64,000 nt of DNA, taken from NCBI RefSeq assembly GCF_020073745.1, contig NZ_JAIRAU010000027.1, forward strand, positions 80,001 through 144,000, read 5' to 3'. Under the pieces are notes generated by a model, which saw only the letters and a program-made list of their open reading frames with translations, made no database searches and had not been told where the DNA came from. Numbering within the stretch: position 1 is the stretch's first letter; every line of letters starts with the position of its first letter. Below are positions 11,377 to 19,366 of this stretch, in pieces. Source of the DNA: Nannocystis pusilla (GTDB lineage: Bacteria; Myxococcota_A; Polyangia; Nannocystales; Nannocystaceae). The translations under genes and the position numbers were made by a program.

Positions 11377-12234
11377 TCAGGCGAACGGCGTGACCAGCGG
11401 GGCCAGCTCGAGGCCGTCGAGGGCGATCCGCGCCGAGTCGCCCGGCCGGAGCGCGGCGACGCCCTCCGGCGTGCCGGTGAAGATCAGGTCGCCGGGCATG
11501 AGCGTCATGCAGGCGCTGATGTACGCGAACAGGTACGGCACGTCGAACACCATGTCGGCGAGCGGCGCGGATTGCTTGACCTGTCCGTTGAGCCAGCCGC
11601 AGATCCGGGCCTCGGCCGGCGGGACGAACCCGGGCGGGGTGAGGCGGACGAACGCGCCGAGCGGGCCGAAGCCGTCGAAGCCCTTGGCGCGGGTCCACTG
11701 CTTGTCGCGCTTCTGCAGGTCGCGGTTCGACACGTCGTTGCCGACGGCGTAGCCGGCGACGTGCTCGAAGGCCCGCTCGGCGGCGACGTGGCTGGCCTTG
11801 CGGCCGACGACGAGCACCAGCTCGCTCTCCATGTCGATGCGCTCGTAGCCGCGGGGCAGGTGCACGACCTGGCCCGAGGGCACGAGGCAGCTCGGCGGCT
11901 TGAAGAACAGCAGCGGCTCGCTCGGGACCTCGTTGCCGAGCTCGGCCGCGTGGGCGCGGAAGTTGCGGCCGACGCAGATCACCTTGCTCGGCCGCACCGG
12001 CGCGAGCAGCTCGAGCTCCGCGACGCGCGCCCGCAGGTCGCCGGGGCGCGCGTCGACGGCTCGCTGCCACGGATCGCCGTCGTCGTCGGCGAACGGATCG
12101 TCGATCTCCTCGGCGATGTCGTCCGGGCCGGGCGCAGCGCCGCGCGTCCGCACTCGCACCGCCCGCGCGCCTGCCGCTCCGGGCGCCCGGGCGCGCCCGA
12201 GCCACAGCACCTCATCGTTGCCTGCGCTGGTCAT
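11377..12234 (-). CDS. fumarylacetoacetate hydrolase (FAH) family protein
   Basis: The protein is 285 aa. The C-terminal catalytic barrel has the FAH-family landmarks SKVICVGRNFRAHAAELG, the metal-binding ESELVLVVG (about residue 145), GNDVSNRDLQ, QWTRAKGFDGFGPLG and TLMPGDLIFTGTPEGV. Relatives hydrolyse or decarboxylate acylpyruvates and 2-keto acid ring-cleavage products with Mg2+. The N-terminal about 80 residues are acidic and less conserved. ATG 12234 is preferred to the TTG at 12270, which would add 12 unlikely residues. It is convergent with the Cys-rich gene, with only 17 bp between stops. Confidence 0.92.
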   Translation of the reverse strand: MTSAGNDEVLWLGRARAPGAAGARAVRVRTRGAAPGPDDIAEEIDDPFADDDGDPWQRAVDARPGDLRARVAELELLAPVRPSKVICVGRNFRAHAAELGNEVPSEPLLFFKPPSCLVPSGQVVHLPRGYERIDMESELVLVVGRKASHVAAERAFEHVAGYAVGNDVSNRDLQKRDKQWTRAKGFDGFGPLGAFVRLTPPGFVPPAEARICGWLNGQVKQSAPLADMVFDVPYLFAYISACMTLMPGDLIFTGTPEGVAALRPGDSARIALDGLELAPLVTPFA

Positions 12235-12316
12235 CGCCGCGATGCTGCCCGCCTCGCCGCCGGCGCGCAAGTCGGCGCGCGGCCGCCAGCGGCCTTGTCT
12301 CGCCGGCCGGGGCCGC

Positions 12317-12322
12317 TATCCT
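12317..12322 (+). promoter_or_regulatory. -10-like hexamer TATCCT
   Basis: TATCCT lies 8 nt before ATG 12331, which opens a 10-codon leader ORF. The geometry matches the other putative leaderless starts in this window. Confidence 0.5.
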
Positions 12323-12330
12323 CGGCGCCC

Positions 12331-12363
12331 ATGCCGACCGCCGCCGCCCGGGAGCCCGCGTGA
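12331..12363 (+). CDS. putative leader peptide MPTAAAREPA
   Basis: This is a ten-codon ORF that starts 8 nt after a TATCCT hexamer. Its TGA overlaps the GTG start of the next gene in the tetranucleotide GTGA, so ribosomes finishing it could re-initiate on the membrane protein. The same arrangement recurs at 57561-57668. It is inferred from geometry alone. Confidence 0.35.
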   Translation: MPTAAAREPA

Positions 12364-13385
12364 GCCGCTTCGTCCGGCGCGCCCTCGTCGGCGTGGCGCT
12401 CGGCGTGCTGGTCTACGCCGTGGCGGTGCTGTGGGTCGACGCGGGACGTGTCCAGGAGGCCATGTCCGAATATGCATGGTCGATGGTGCTGGCGGCGCTG
12501 GCGCTGTCGAGCGTCAACTACCTGCTGCGCTTCCTCAAGTGGGAGCTGTGCCTCGGCTGGCTCGGGGTCCGCGGCGATGGTCCGGGCGCGGCGCCGGAGC
12601 TGGGCTACGGCCGCTCGCTGCTGGTGTACCTCGCGGGCCTCAGCATGTCGGTCACGCCGGGCAAGATCGGCGAGGTGCTGCGCAGCTACCTGTTGCGCGA
12701 GACCGACGGGGTGCCGTTCACCCGCACGGCGCCGGTGGTGGTGGCCGATCGGTTGACTGATCTGGTGGCGCTCGTGGTGCTGAGCCTGGTCGGGATCGCC
12801 GAGCACCGCGAGTACCTGCCGGTCGCCCTCGTCACGCTCGCGCTGGTGTTCACGGGCGTGGTTGTGCTCGGGAGCCCGCGCCTGTGTCGCGGGCTCCTGA
12901 CGCTGCTCGGCCGGCTGCCGCGGCTGCGCCAGCTGGTGGCCCGAGCCGAGGGGCTGGTCGACAGCAGCGCGGCGGTGCTGCGGCTGCGCGCGCTGGTGGT
13001 GCTCAGCGCGATCAGCGTGGTCGGCTGGGGCCTCGAGTGCGTCGGCTACTGGCTGATCCTGCACGGCTTCGCCGGGGTCGAGGCGAGCCTGTCCCTTTGT
13101 ACATTCTTGTGGGCGACGACGACGCTGATCGGCGCGCTGAGCTTCCTGCCGGGCGGACTCGGCGCGACCGAGGGCTCGCTCGCGGTGCTGGTGGCGCGGC
13201 TGGCTCACGGGGTGACGCAGCCGATCGCGCTGGCGTCGACGATCCTCATCCGCGCGTGCACGCTGTGGTACGGCGAGGTGGTCGGCGGGGTCGCGCTGGC
13301 CGTGCTCATTCGCCGCGGATCGATCACGCCGGAGGCGAGCGCAGGGACCGACGGCGAGGCCGTGGCGCCGGCCGCGACGCGATGA
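12360..13385 (+). CDS. lysylphosphatidylglycerol synthase TM-type (UPF0104) membrane protein
   Basis: The protein is 341 aa with about eight predicted membrane helices. It matches the PF03706 / YbhN-AglD class: LRFLKWELCLGWLG, the conserved SVTPGKIGEVLRSYLLR, VVVADRLTDLVALVVLS and LSFLPGGLGATEGSL. The family includes flippase-like domains of lysyl-PG synthases and glycolipid-related membrane proteins; the substrate here is unknown. The GTG start at 12360 has GGGAG 6 nt upstream and is overlapped by the stop of a short leader ORF. Half-sites of the 14-bp element lie in frame at 12447, 12461 and 12475. Confidence 0.88.
   Translation: MSRFVRRALVGVALGVLVYAVAVLWVDAGRVQEAMSEYAWSMVLAALALSSVNYLLRFLKWELCLGWLGVRGDGPGAAPELGYGRSLLVYLAGLSMSVTPGKIGEVLRSYLLRETDGVPFTRTAPVVVADRLTDLVALVVLSLVGIAEHREYLPVALVTLALVFTGVVVLGSPRLCRGLLTLLGRLPRLRQLVARAEGLVDSSAAVLRLRALVVLSAISVVGWGLECVGYWLILHGFAGVEASLSLCTFLWATTTLIGALSFLPGGLGATEGSLAVLVARLAHGVTQPIALASTILIRACTLWYGEVVGGVALAVLIRRGSITPEASAGTDGEAVAPAATR
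12447..12481. repeat. 14-bp iterated element, 3 units inside a CDS
   Basis: CGTGTCC (12447), CATGTCC (12461) and CATGGTC (12475) are spaced exactly 14 bp apart. They encode part of the first periplasmic loop. Confidence 0.6.
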
Positions 13386-13597
13386 CGGAGTGCGGACCGC
13401 GACGGACGTGCGGGTCGCACGGGCGCGGTTGATCTGTCCGGGACAAGGCAGGCCGAGGAGGAGGCGCTGCGCTCGCCTGCGCGCGTCTCCGCGGGTGCCC
13501 GCGAGTACGCGGGCACATGCCGCGCGAGGCGGCGAGCACAAGCCGGTCGCTGTCCAGGCCCCGCGCGCTTGCTCTCCGTTGGATCAAGCGGGTGTTC

Positions 13598-13603
13598 TAG
13601 GTT
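13598..13603 (+). promoter_or_regulatory. -10-like hexamer TAGGTT for a leaderless start
   Basis: TAGGTT ends 6 nt before ATG 13610. No Shine-Dalgarno sequence is present. Confidence 0.5.
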
Positions 13604-13609
13604 GTCGTC

Positions 13610-13858
13610 ATGCAGATCGTCCTCGACAGCTTCAACCTCACCAACGCCGAACGCCTCCTCTGCGAGACCGCCCTTCACACCGCCGGCAGCATCGTCGAAG
13701 CGGCCAAGCTGCTCGGTATCACCCGGCACGCGCTCAAGCGGCGGATCATCAAGCACAACATCCGCTGGATCCGCGACGCGGGTGCGCGCCCCGGCCTCGG
13801 CGACACCTCGCCGCGTTCGACCGCGAGCGCCACCAGCGTCGCCGCGATGAGCGTGTGA
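13610..13858 (+). CDS. stand-alone Fis-type HTH small DNA-binding protein
   Basis: The protein is 82 aa. Residues about 10-50 match the HTH_8 / Fis C-terminal domain that normally ends NtrC-type activators: AERLLCETALHTAGSIVEAA, then LLGITRHALKRRIIKHNI. There is no receiver or AAA+ domain, so it probably acts as a small DNA-bending or accessory regulator. The C-terminal tail is Ser/Thr/Ala-rich and probably disordered. The start follows a TAGGTT hexamer at leaderless spacing. It is flanked by the K+ uptake cluster, convergent, about 170 bp away. Confidence 0.8.
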   Translation: MQIVLDSFNLTNAERLLCETALHTAGSIVEAAKLLGITRHALKRRIIKHNIRWIRDAGARPGLGDTSPRSTASATSVAAMSV

Positions 13859-13972
13859 CCCATCGAAGACCGGGGGCGGCTCCTCAACGCCCCTCGCGCG
13901 GCTCGTCGCTCCCAGCGGCGGGCCGCTGGTCGTTTAAGCGCGCGCGGTCGGCGTCGTACGTGCTCGATCGGA

Positions 13973-14036
13973 CATGTCGTACACGAACATGCCCCCAGGC
14001 GCAGGTCCTTCGGGGCATGCCCGCAGGGTCAGGTCT
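13973..14036. repeat. 14-bp iterated element, 5 units overlapping the ktrA stop
   Basis: Half-sites start at 13973, 13988, 14002, 14016 and 14030 (CATGTCG, CATGCCC, CAGGTCC, CATGCCC, CAGGTCT), with spacings of 15, 14, 14 and 14 bp. The last unit contains the stop codon of the ktrA-like gene (minus strand, 14029-14031). Confidence 0.8.
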
Positions 14037-14478
14037 TGAGCGCCTGGCCGAGGGCGGGCTGGCTCTCGGCGCCGCCGATCAGGCGCTTGCCGAAGGTGCG
14101 GCCCATCTCGAACTCGAGCTCGATGACCTGGGTGGCGCCGACGGCCTGGAGGATCCGCGACTCGCGGGCGGAGCGGGAGCGGGCGACGATGTCGCGCACG
14201 CCGACCTCCTTGAGCGCGGCGAGGGTGAGCACGGTGGCCTCGAAGTTCTCGCCGATGGCGACGATCGCGGCGCGGCACTTGAGGGGGTCGACGGACAGGA
14301 GGGCCTGCGGGTCGGTGGCGTCGAGCTCGATCGCGTAGGCGACCTTCTGCTTGACGGCGTCGACCATGGCCATGTCGCGGTCGACGGCGATGACTTCGGC
14401 GCCCTGCTCGGCGAGCGACTCGGCCAGGGCGGCGCCGAAGCGCCCGAGGCCGATGATGAGATAGCGGCTCTGTGCCAT
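14029..14478 (-). CDS. ktrA: KtrA/TrkA-type RCK nucleotide-binding protein, C-terminal domain missing
   Basis: The protein is 149 aa. It has a complete RCK_N Rossmann domain: YLIIGLGRFGAALAESL, VIAVDRD, ELDATDP and AIVAIGEN, ending in VIELEFEMGRTFGKRL. It would gate the KtrB channel through bound nucleotide. Canonical KtrA proteins are about 220 aa with an RCK_C domain; here the frame stops just after RCK_N, inside a cluster of 14-bp repeats. Either the domain was lost when the repeats arrived or this family is naturally short. It starts 9 bp after the upstream ktrB stop, so the two are very probably co-transcribed. Confidence 0.88.
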   Translation of the reverse strand: MAQSRYLIIGLGRFGAALAESLAEQGAEVIAVDRDMAMVDAVKQKVAYAIELDATDPQALLSVDPLKCRAAIVAIGENFEATVLTLAALKEVGVRDIVARSRSARESRILQAVGATQVIELEFEMGRTFGKRLIGGAESQPALGQALKT

Positions 14479-14487
14479 GGCGACAGC

Positions 14488-16236
14488 TTACCCGACCGGG
14501 AGGTCCTCGCGGGCGAGGCGGTGGCGCGAGCGGGGGGCGGCGTTGTCGGCGACGGCGAGGGCGATCGTGAAGGGGCCGACGCGGCCGAGGAACATGGCGG
14601 CGGTCAGGATCAGCTTGCCGGCGACCGAGAAGGAGCTGGTGATCCCGGTCGACAGGCCGACGGTGGCGAGCGCCGACACGGCCTCGAAGGCGACGTGGAG
14701 GAAGGGCAGGTCCTCGGTGAGGCTGAGCAGGAGGATGAAGGCCATCAGCAGGCCGCCCATCATCACGAGGACGGCGGTGGCCTTGCGCAGGACCTCGGGG
14801 GCGAGGGCGCGGCCGCCGAGCTCGGGCTCGCGCCCGCGCAGCTCCCCGCGCAGGGCGGCGATGACGGTGGCGAAGGTGGTGGTCTTGATCCCGCCGGCGG
14901 TCGAGGCCGGGGCGCCGCCGATGAACATCAGCAGGCACAGGAACAGCAGGGTGGCGTCGCGCATGCCGCCGACGCCGACGGTGTCGAGGCCGCCGCTGCG
15001 GGTGTTGGCGGAGATGAACAGCGCGGACCACAGGCGGTGGAAGATCCCGTGCTCGCCCGCGGGCCGCAGGCCCGACGTGAACTCGAGCGCGAGCACGGCG
15101 ACGGTGCCGGCGACGAGTAGCGCGAGCGTGGTCGACAGGACCACGCGGGTGGCCAGCGACAGGCGCGGCGGCGCGGGCGTGCTCGGCTTCACGGCGCGGA
15201 CGAAACGGCGCCAGCCGTGGCGGACGAGCTCGACCATGACCGGGAAGCCGAGGCCGCCGAGCATCATCAGGAGCATGACGACGGCCTGCACGCCGATGTC
15301 GCCGACGAACGCGCCCATGCCGCCCGGGAACAGCGAGAGGCCGGCGTTGCAGAACGACGACACCGCGTGGAACACGGCCGTCCACAGCGGCGAGGCGTCG
15401 CCGATCCGCGGGTCGCCGGCGAGTATGAGCCACAGCAAGGAGGCGCCGATCGCCTCGACGATGAAGGTGCCGGCGACGATGCCGACGACGATCTTGCGCA
15501 GGTCGGCGACGGTGCGGGCGTCGAGCATGGCGGCGTAGCGCAGCTGACTCTGCAGCGAGCTGTTGTTGCTGAACGCCAGCGCGAGCGCGGCGACGGTCAT
15601 GATCCCGATCCCGCCGAACTGCACGCCGGTGAGGATGACGCCCTGGCCGAACACGCTGTAGGTGGCGCCGATGTCGTTGACGGCCAGGCCGGTGACGCAC
15701 ACCGCGCTGGCCATGGTGAACAGCGAGTCGACGAAGGAGGTGTTCGCCGCCTCGGTCAGCGAGACCGGGAGGGTGAGCAGCAGGCTGCCGAGCGAGATCA
15801 GCGCGGCGAAGCTGCCGATCAGCATCATGGCTGGCCGCTGGGACATGGTCAGAAGGACACGTCCCGTGCGCTCGGGGGCGATCACCAGGGCGCCGGCGAG
15901 CGCGGCGAGGCTGGTGAACACGAGGTCGTAGGTCTCGGCGGCGGCCTGGCGACGGGCGGTGAGCGGGCCGTCGAAGGCGTCGCCGAGGATGAAGGCGCGG
16001 GCGATCAGGAAGCCGAGCAGCGCGAGCAGCAGCGCGACCTCGAACCACATGACGCCGCCGAGGCCGGCGTCCTTGCGGCGGGCGGCGAGCATCTGCCGCA
16101 CCTGCTCGGCGACGGCGAGGGTGACGATGCCCATGCCGAGGACGACGAGGAGGCCGGTCCACGGCGAGGCGACGGCGACGTCGAGCGCGACGACCCCGAC
16201 GGCGGCGAGGAGGACGAGCAGCATGCCGAGCGACAC
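14488..16236 (-). CDS. ktrB: KtrB-type K+ uptake channel subunit (copy 1)
   Basis: The protein is 582 aa and belongs to the TrkH/KtrB superfamily with four M1-P-M2 repeats. Pore loops are visible at CVTGLAV, CNAGLSLFPGG, NTRSGGLD and ATVGLSTGIT, each keeping the filter glycine. An N-terminal extension of several extra helices precedes the channel core. It works with the ktrA product encoded 9 bp downstream. The GTG start at 16236 lies 6 nt after a TATAGT hexamer, suggesting its own leaderless promoter although another ktrB lies upstream. It is a close tandem paralogue of the next gene, with the same length and long identical stretches (LRYAAMLDARTVADLRKIVV). Confidence 0.93.
   Translation of the reverse strand: MSLGMLLVLLAAVGVVALDVAVASPWTGLLVVLGMGIVTLAVAEQVRQMLAARRKDAGLGGVMWFEVALLLALLGFLIARAFILGDAFDGPLTARRQAAAETYDLVFTSLAALAGALVIAPERTGRVLLTMSQRPAMMLIGSFAALISLGSLLLTLPVSLTEAANTSFVDSLFTMASAVCVTGLAVNDIGATYSVFGQGVILTGVQFGGIGIMTVAALALAFSNNSSLQSQLRYAAMLDARTVADLRKIVVGIVAGTFIVEAIGASLLWLILAGDPRIGDASPLWTAVFHAVSSFCNAGLSLFPGGMGAFVGDIGVQAVVMLLMMLGGLGFPVMVELVRHGWRRFVRAVKPSTPAPPRLSLATRVVLSTTLALLVAGTVAVLALEFTSGLRPAGEHGIFHRLWSALFISANTRSGGLDTVGVGGMRDATLLFLCLLMFIGGAPASTAGGIKTTTFATVIAALRGELRGREPELGGRALAPEVLRKATAVLVMMGGLLMAFILLLSLTEDLPFLHVAFEAVSALATVGLSTGITSSFSVAGKLILTAAMFLGRVGPFTIALAVADNAAPRSRHRLAREDLPVG
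15844..15864. repeat. 14-bp iterated element inside ktrB copy 1
   Basis: CATGGTC (15844) and CACGTCC (15858) are 14 bp apart. The equivalent site is kept in the paralogue at 17644-17664, where it encodes the conserved peptide MSQRPAMM, so it may be constrained by protein sequence. Confidence 0.4.
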
Positions 16237-16242
16237 GCGGCC

Positions 16243-16248
16243 ACTATA
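16243..16248 (-). promoter_or_regulatory. -10-like TATAGT upstream of ktrB copy 1
   Basis: TATAGT ends 6 nt before GTG 16236 and is identical in sequence and spacing to the element before ktrB copy 2. Confidence 0.55.
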
Positions 16249-16287
16249 CCCGCGCCCGTGGCCCGCGGGCCGCGCCCTGGTGGGACA

Positions 16288-18036
16288 TCAGCCGACCGGG
16301 AGATCCTCGCGGGCCAGGCGGTAGCGCTGGTGGGCGGTCGCGGTCTCACCGACGGCGAGGGCGATCGTGAAGGGCCCGACGCGGCCGAGGAACATCGCCG
16401 CCGAGACGATCAACTTGCCGGCGACGGTGAGCGAGCCGGTGATCCCGGTCGACAGGCCCACGGTGGCGAGCGCCGAGATGGCCTCGAGCGAGAGCTTGAG
16501 GAACGGCTGCTCCTCGGTGAGGGTCAGCAGGAGGATGATGACCAAGGCGATGCCGCTCATCATCACGAGGACGGCGGTGGCCTTGCGCAGGACCTCGGGG
16601 GCGAGGGCGCGGCCGCCGAGCTCGGGCTCGCGGCCGCGCAGCTCCGCGCGCAGGGCGGCGACGACGGTGGCGAACGTGGTGGTCTTGATGCCGCCGGCGG
16701 TCGAGGCAGGCGAGCCGCCGATGAACATCAGGGCGCAGATGACGAGGATGGTGGCGTCGCGCAGCGAGGCGTGGTCGATCGAGTTGAAGCCGGCGGTGCG
16801 GGTGTTGATCGAGGCGAACAGGGCGGCCATGAAGCGGCGACCGACGCCCTGCTCGGCCGCCGGCGCGAGGGCGTTGGAGAACTCGAGCGCGAGCACGGCG
16901 ACGGTGCCGACGACGATGAGCATCAAGCTGGTCGAGAGGACCACGCGGGTGGTCAGCGACAGCCGCGCCGGGGCGGGCGCGCTGCGCTTGACTGCGCGGA
17001 CGAGGTGGCGCCAGCCGTAGCGCACCAGCTCGACCATGACCGGGAAGCCGAGGCCGCCGAGGATGATGAGGCCCATGATCACGGTCTGGACCCCGAACTC
17101 GCCGGCGAACTGGGTGATGCTGCCGGGGAACAGCGAGAAGCCGGCGTTGCAGAAGGCCGAGATCGAGTGGAACACGGCCATCCACAGCGCCGAGTGCTCG
17201 CCGAGCCGCGGGTCGCCGACCAGCAGGAACCACAGCAGCGCCGCGCCGATCGCCTCGACGACGAAGGTGCCGGCGAGGATGCCGACGACGATCTTGCGCA
17301 GGTCGGCGACGGTGCGGGCGTCGAGCATGGCGGCGTAGCGCAGCTGGCTCTGCAGCGAGCTGTTGCGGCTGAACGCCAGCGCGAGCGCGGCCACGGTCAT
17401 GATGCCGACGCCGCCGAGCTGGATGCCGGCGAGGATGACGCCCTGGCCGAACGGGGTGTAGACGGTGGGGACGTCGTTGACGGTCAGGCCGGTCACGCAC
17501 ACCGCGCTGGCCATGGTGAACAGCGAGTCGACGTAGGAGGTGTGGGCCGCCTCGGTCAGCGACACCGGCAAGGTGAGGAGCAGGCTGCCGAGCGCGATCA
17601 TCGCGGCGAAGCTGATGATCAACATCATGGCTGGCCGCTGGGACATGTTCAAAAGCACACGGCCGGTGCGCTCGGGGGCGATCACCAGGCCGCCGGCGAG
17701 TGCGGCCAGACTGGTGAACACGAGGTCGTAGGTCTTGGCGGCCTCGACGCCGCTGGCCTCGAGGGTGCCGCCGAACGCGGCCGTGAGCGCGAGGGTGCGC
17801 GCGAGCAGGAAGCCGAGCAGGGCCAGCAGCAGCGAGACCTCGAACCACAGCACCCCGGCGAGCGCCTCCGCCTTGCGGCGGGAGAAGATCATCTGCCGGA
17901 CCTCCTCGGCGACCGCGAGGGTCACGCCGGCCATGCCGAACACGATCACGAGGCCGGTCCAGGGCGTGGCGACGGCGACGTCGAGGGCCACGACTCCGAG
18001 GGCGACGAGGAGGACGAGCACGCTGCCGATCGACAC
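16288..18036 (-). CDS. ktrB: KtrB-type K+ uptake channel subunit (copy 2)
   Basis: The protein is 582 aa, the same length and architecture as the downstream copy. Pore loops are CVTGLTV, CNAGFSLFPGS, NTRTAGFNS and ATVGLSTGIT. Its third pore loop (TRTAGF) is closer to the usual family consensus than copy 1 (TRSGGL), so the copies may differ in ion selectivity or affinity. The ORF stays open to 18927, but the true start is GTG 18036, which matches the start of copy 1 and lies 6 nt after TATAGT. The lipoprotein gene on the other strand starts only 40 bp away, so the two promoters are back to back. Confidence 0.93.
   Translation of the reverse strand: MSIGSVLVLLVALGVVALDVAVATPWTGLVIVFGMAGVTLAVAEEVRQMIFSRRKAEALAGVLWFEVSLLLALLGFLLARTLALTAAFGGTLEASGVEAAKTYDLVFTSLAALAGGLVIAPERTGRVLLNMSQRPAMMLIISFAAMIALGSLLLTLPVSLTEAAHTSYVDSLFTMASAVCVTGLTVNDVPTVYTPFGQGVILAGIQLGGVGIMTVAALALAFSRNSSLQSQLRYAAMLDARTVADLRKIVVGILAGTFVVEAIGAALLWFLLVGDPRLGEHSALWMAVFHSISAFCNAGFSLFPGSITQFAGEFGVQTVIMGLIILGGLGFPVMVELVRYGWRHLVRAVKRSAPAPARLSLTTRVVLSTSLMLIVVGTVAVLALEFSNALAPAAEQGVGRRFMAALFASINTRTAGFNSIDHASLRDATILVICALMFIGGSPASTAGGIKTTTFATVVAALRAELRGREPELGGRALAPEVLRKATAVLVMMSGIALVIILLLTLTEEQPFLKLSLEAISALATVGLSTGITGSLTVAGKLIVSAAMFLGRVGPFTIALAVGETATAHQRYRLAREDLPVG
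17644..17664. repeat. 14-bp iterated element inside ktrB copy 2
   Basis: CATGTTC (17644) and CACGGCC (17658) are 14 bp apart, at the position matching 15844 in the paralogue. Confidence 0.4.
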
Positions 18037-18042
18037 CGCGCC

Positions 18043-18048
18043 ACTATA
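18043..18048 (-). promoter_or_regulatory. -10-like TATAGT upstream of ktrB copy 2
   Basis: TATAGT ends 6 nt before GTG 18036 on the minus strand. Confidence 0.55.
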
Positions 18049-18062
18049 CCTGTCGAGACCGT

Positions 18063-18068
18063 TAGACT
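18063..18068 (+). promoter_or_regulatory. -10-like TAGACT upstream of the lipoprotein gene
   Basis: TAGACT ends 8 nt before ATG 18077. Only 14 bp separate it from the divergent ktrB hexamer, so the two polymerases would compete or share a regulator. Confidence 0.5.
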
Positions 18069-18076
18069 GGGGCCGC

Positions 18077-19366
18077 ATGCTCTCTCGTCCCGGCGCCGTC
18101 CTCGTCCTCGCCCCGCTGTTCCCGCTGCTGCTGGCCTCCGCCGGCTGCGCGAGCTCGGTCTGCACCAGGGTGCGCAGCGACAGGGACGCCTTCACGCGCC
18201 GCGCCGCCGCTCCGGGGCCGCACCTGGCGCTCGCCGTGCCGTACGCGACGCTGAGCCAGAGCGTGCAGCGCTCGTTGACCCGCCTGCCGCAAGTGCGGCT
18301 GCCGCTGCCGGACCTCGGCCCCGTCGACCTCGGATCGCTCGCGGTGGCGATCCGCAGCGTCGCGTTCCGCCCGGCCCCGGCCGGCAGCGTCGGCGCGCGC
18401 GTGAGCGTCGCCCTGACGAACGGGGGCAAGCAGGTCGCGGCGCTCGACCTCGACGCCGTGATCGCGCCGCGCCTCGACCCACGCGCCGGCAGCGTGCGCC
18501 TGCAGCTCGGCGCCGAGGACCTGCGCGAGGTCAGGCCGAGCCTGCCGCCGGCCGAGCGCAAGCGGTTCGCCGAGTTCCTGCTGTCGCTGGTGCCGGGGGC
18601 CGCGCGCGGGCTGGTCGGGCGCGAGCAGGTCGAGGCGCTGGCCGACGGGTTCTTGAAGGAGGTGGTCGGCGGGCGCTGGCCGCAGATCCGCGACCAGCTG
18701 CTCCAAGGGACAGGTGACCTGGTCGACGTCGAGATCGACCTCGGCGACGTCCCGCTGACGAAGATCGAGCTGAAGAGCGGCGCGGCCGACCTCGAGCTGT
18801 GGGCCCACGCGGCCCTGCCGGCGGCGGCCCTGTCCGCGGGGACAGCCCGCCCTGCGGGCAGCGACGCCCGCCTGGTGGCGCTCAGGATGTCCGGCGGGGT
18901 CGCGGCGGCGCTGGCCAACCGGGCCATGGCGAGCGGCCAGATCCCCGACCGCTACAACCGCGACGGCGCGCCCGATCCGCGCGGCGAGCTGGTCGCGGGC
19001 GTCGACTGGCGGGCCGGCGAGCGCCCGCTCAAGGTCCACGCGTGGAGCACCGAGGGCACGTGCGCCCGCCTCACGTTCGGCGGCACGCCGCAGGTGGCGG
19101 CCCGCGGCGGGCAGCTCGCGGTCGACGTCGGCGACGGCACGCTCGAGGAGGTGACGGGCTCGCTGCGCGTGCGCGCGGCGGTGTGGTTCTCCGGGCTCGG
19201 CCGGCAGACCTTCAGCGTCAGCGAGTCGGTGGCCGACGCGATCGAGTTCGAGATCCTCGGCGTCGACTACCGGGCGAGCGTCGTCGCGGCCGCGGTGAGC
19301 CGCAGCGAGCTCGAGTTCTCGCTCGCATTGGCGGAGGCCCCGCAGCCCGCGACACGACGTCCGTGA
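18077..19366 (+). CDS. hypothetical lipoprotein
   Basis: The protein is 429 aa with a lipoprotein signal (PLFPLLLASAGCASS). The body alternates beta-prone segments such as LALAVPYATLSQSVQRSL, VSVALTNGGKQVAALDLDAV and DLVDVEIDLGDVPLTKIEL. The pattern resembles lipid-binding or assembly-factor folds, but I do not recognise the family. A 14-bp repeat pair at 18829-18849 encodes part of LSAGTARPAGS, probably a loop. It is divergent from ktrB copy 2 with 40 bp between starts, and a leaderless start is suggested by TAGACT. The same frame is open from 17735, but that part is antisense to ktrB. Confidence 0.8.
   Translation: MLSRPGAVLVLAPLFPLLLASAGCASSVCTRVRSDRDAFTRRAAAPGPHLALAVPYATLSQSVQRSLTRLPQVRLPLPDLGPVDLGSLAVAIRSVAFRPAPAGSVGARVSVALTNGGKQVAALDLDAVIAPRLDPRAGSVRLQLGAEDLREVRPSLPPAERKRFAEFLLSLVPGAARGLVGREQVEALADGFLKEVVGGRWPQIRDQLLQGTGDLVDVEIDLGDVPLTKIELKSGAADLELWAHAALPAAALSAGTARPAGSDARLVALRMSGGVAAALANRAMASGQIPDRYNRDGAPDPRGELVAGVDWRAGERPLKVHAWSTEGTCARLTFGGTPQVAARGGQLAVDVGDGTLEEVTGSLRVRAAVWFSGLGRQTFSVSESVADAIEFEILGVDYRASVVAAAVSRSELEFSLALAEAPQPATRRP
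18829..18849. repeat. 14-bp iterated element inside a lipoprotein gene
   Basis: CCTGTCC (18829) and CAGCCCG (18843) form the hairpin CTGTCC-GCG-GGGACAG. Confidence 0.6.

Noticed and set aside
15844..17664. Repeat pairs in both ktrB genes as recent insertions
   Set aside because: They encode the peptide MSQRPAMM in both paralogues at the same position, so they may simply reflect protein conservation.
15217..18717. 1166-aa plus-strand ORF opposite the ktrB genes
   Set aside because: It is an antisense shadow: Glu/Ala/Asp/Gly/Arg-rich low complexity produced by GC-rich codons. The minus strand has clear channel motifs.
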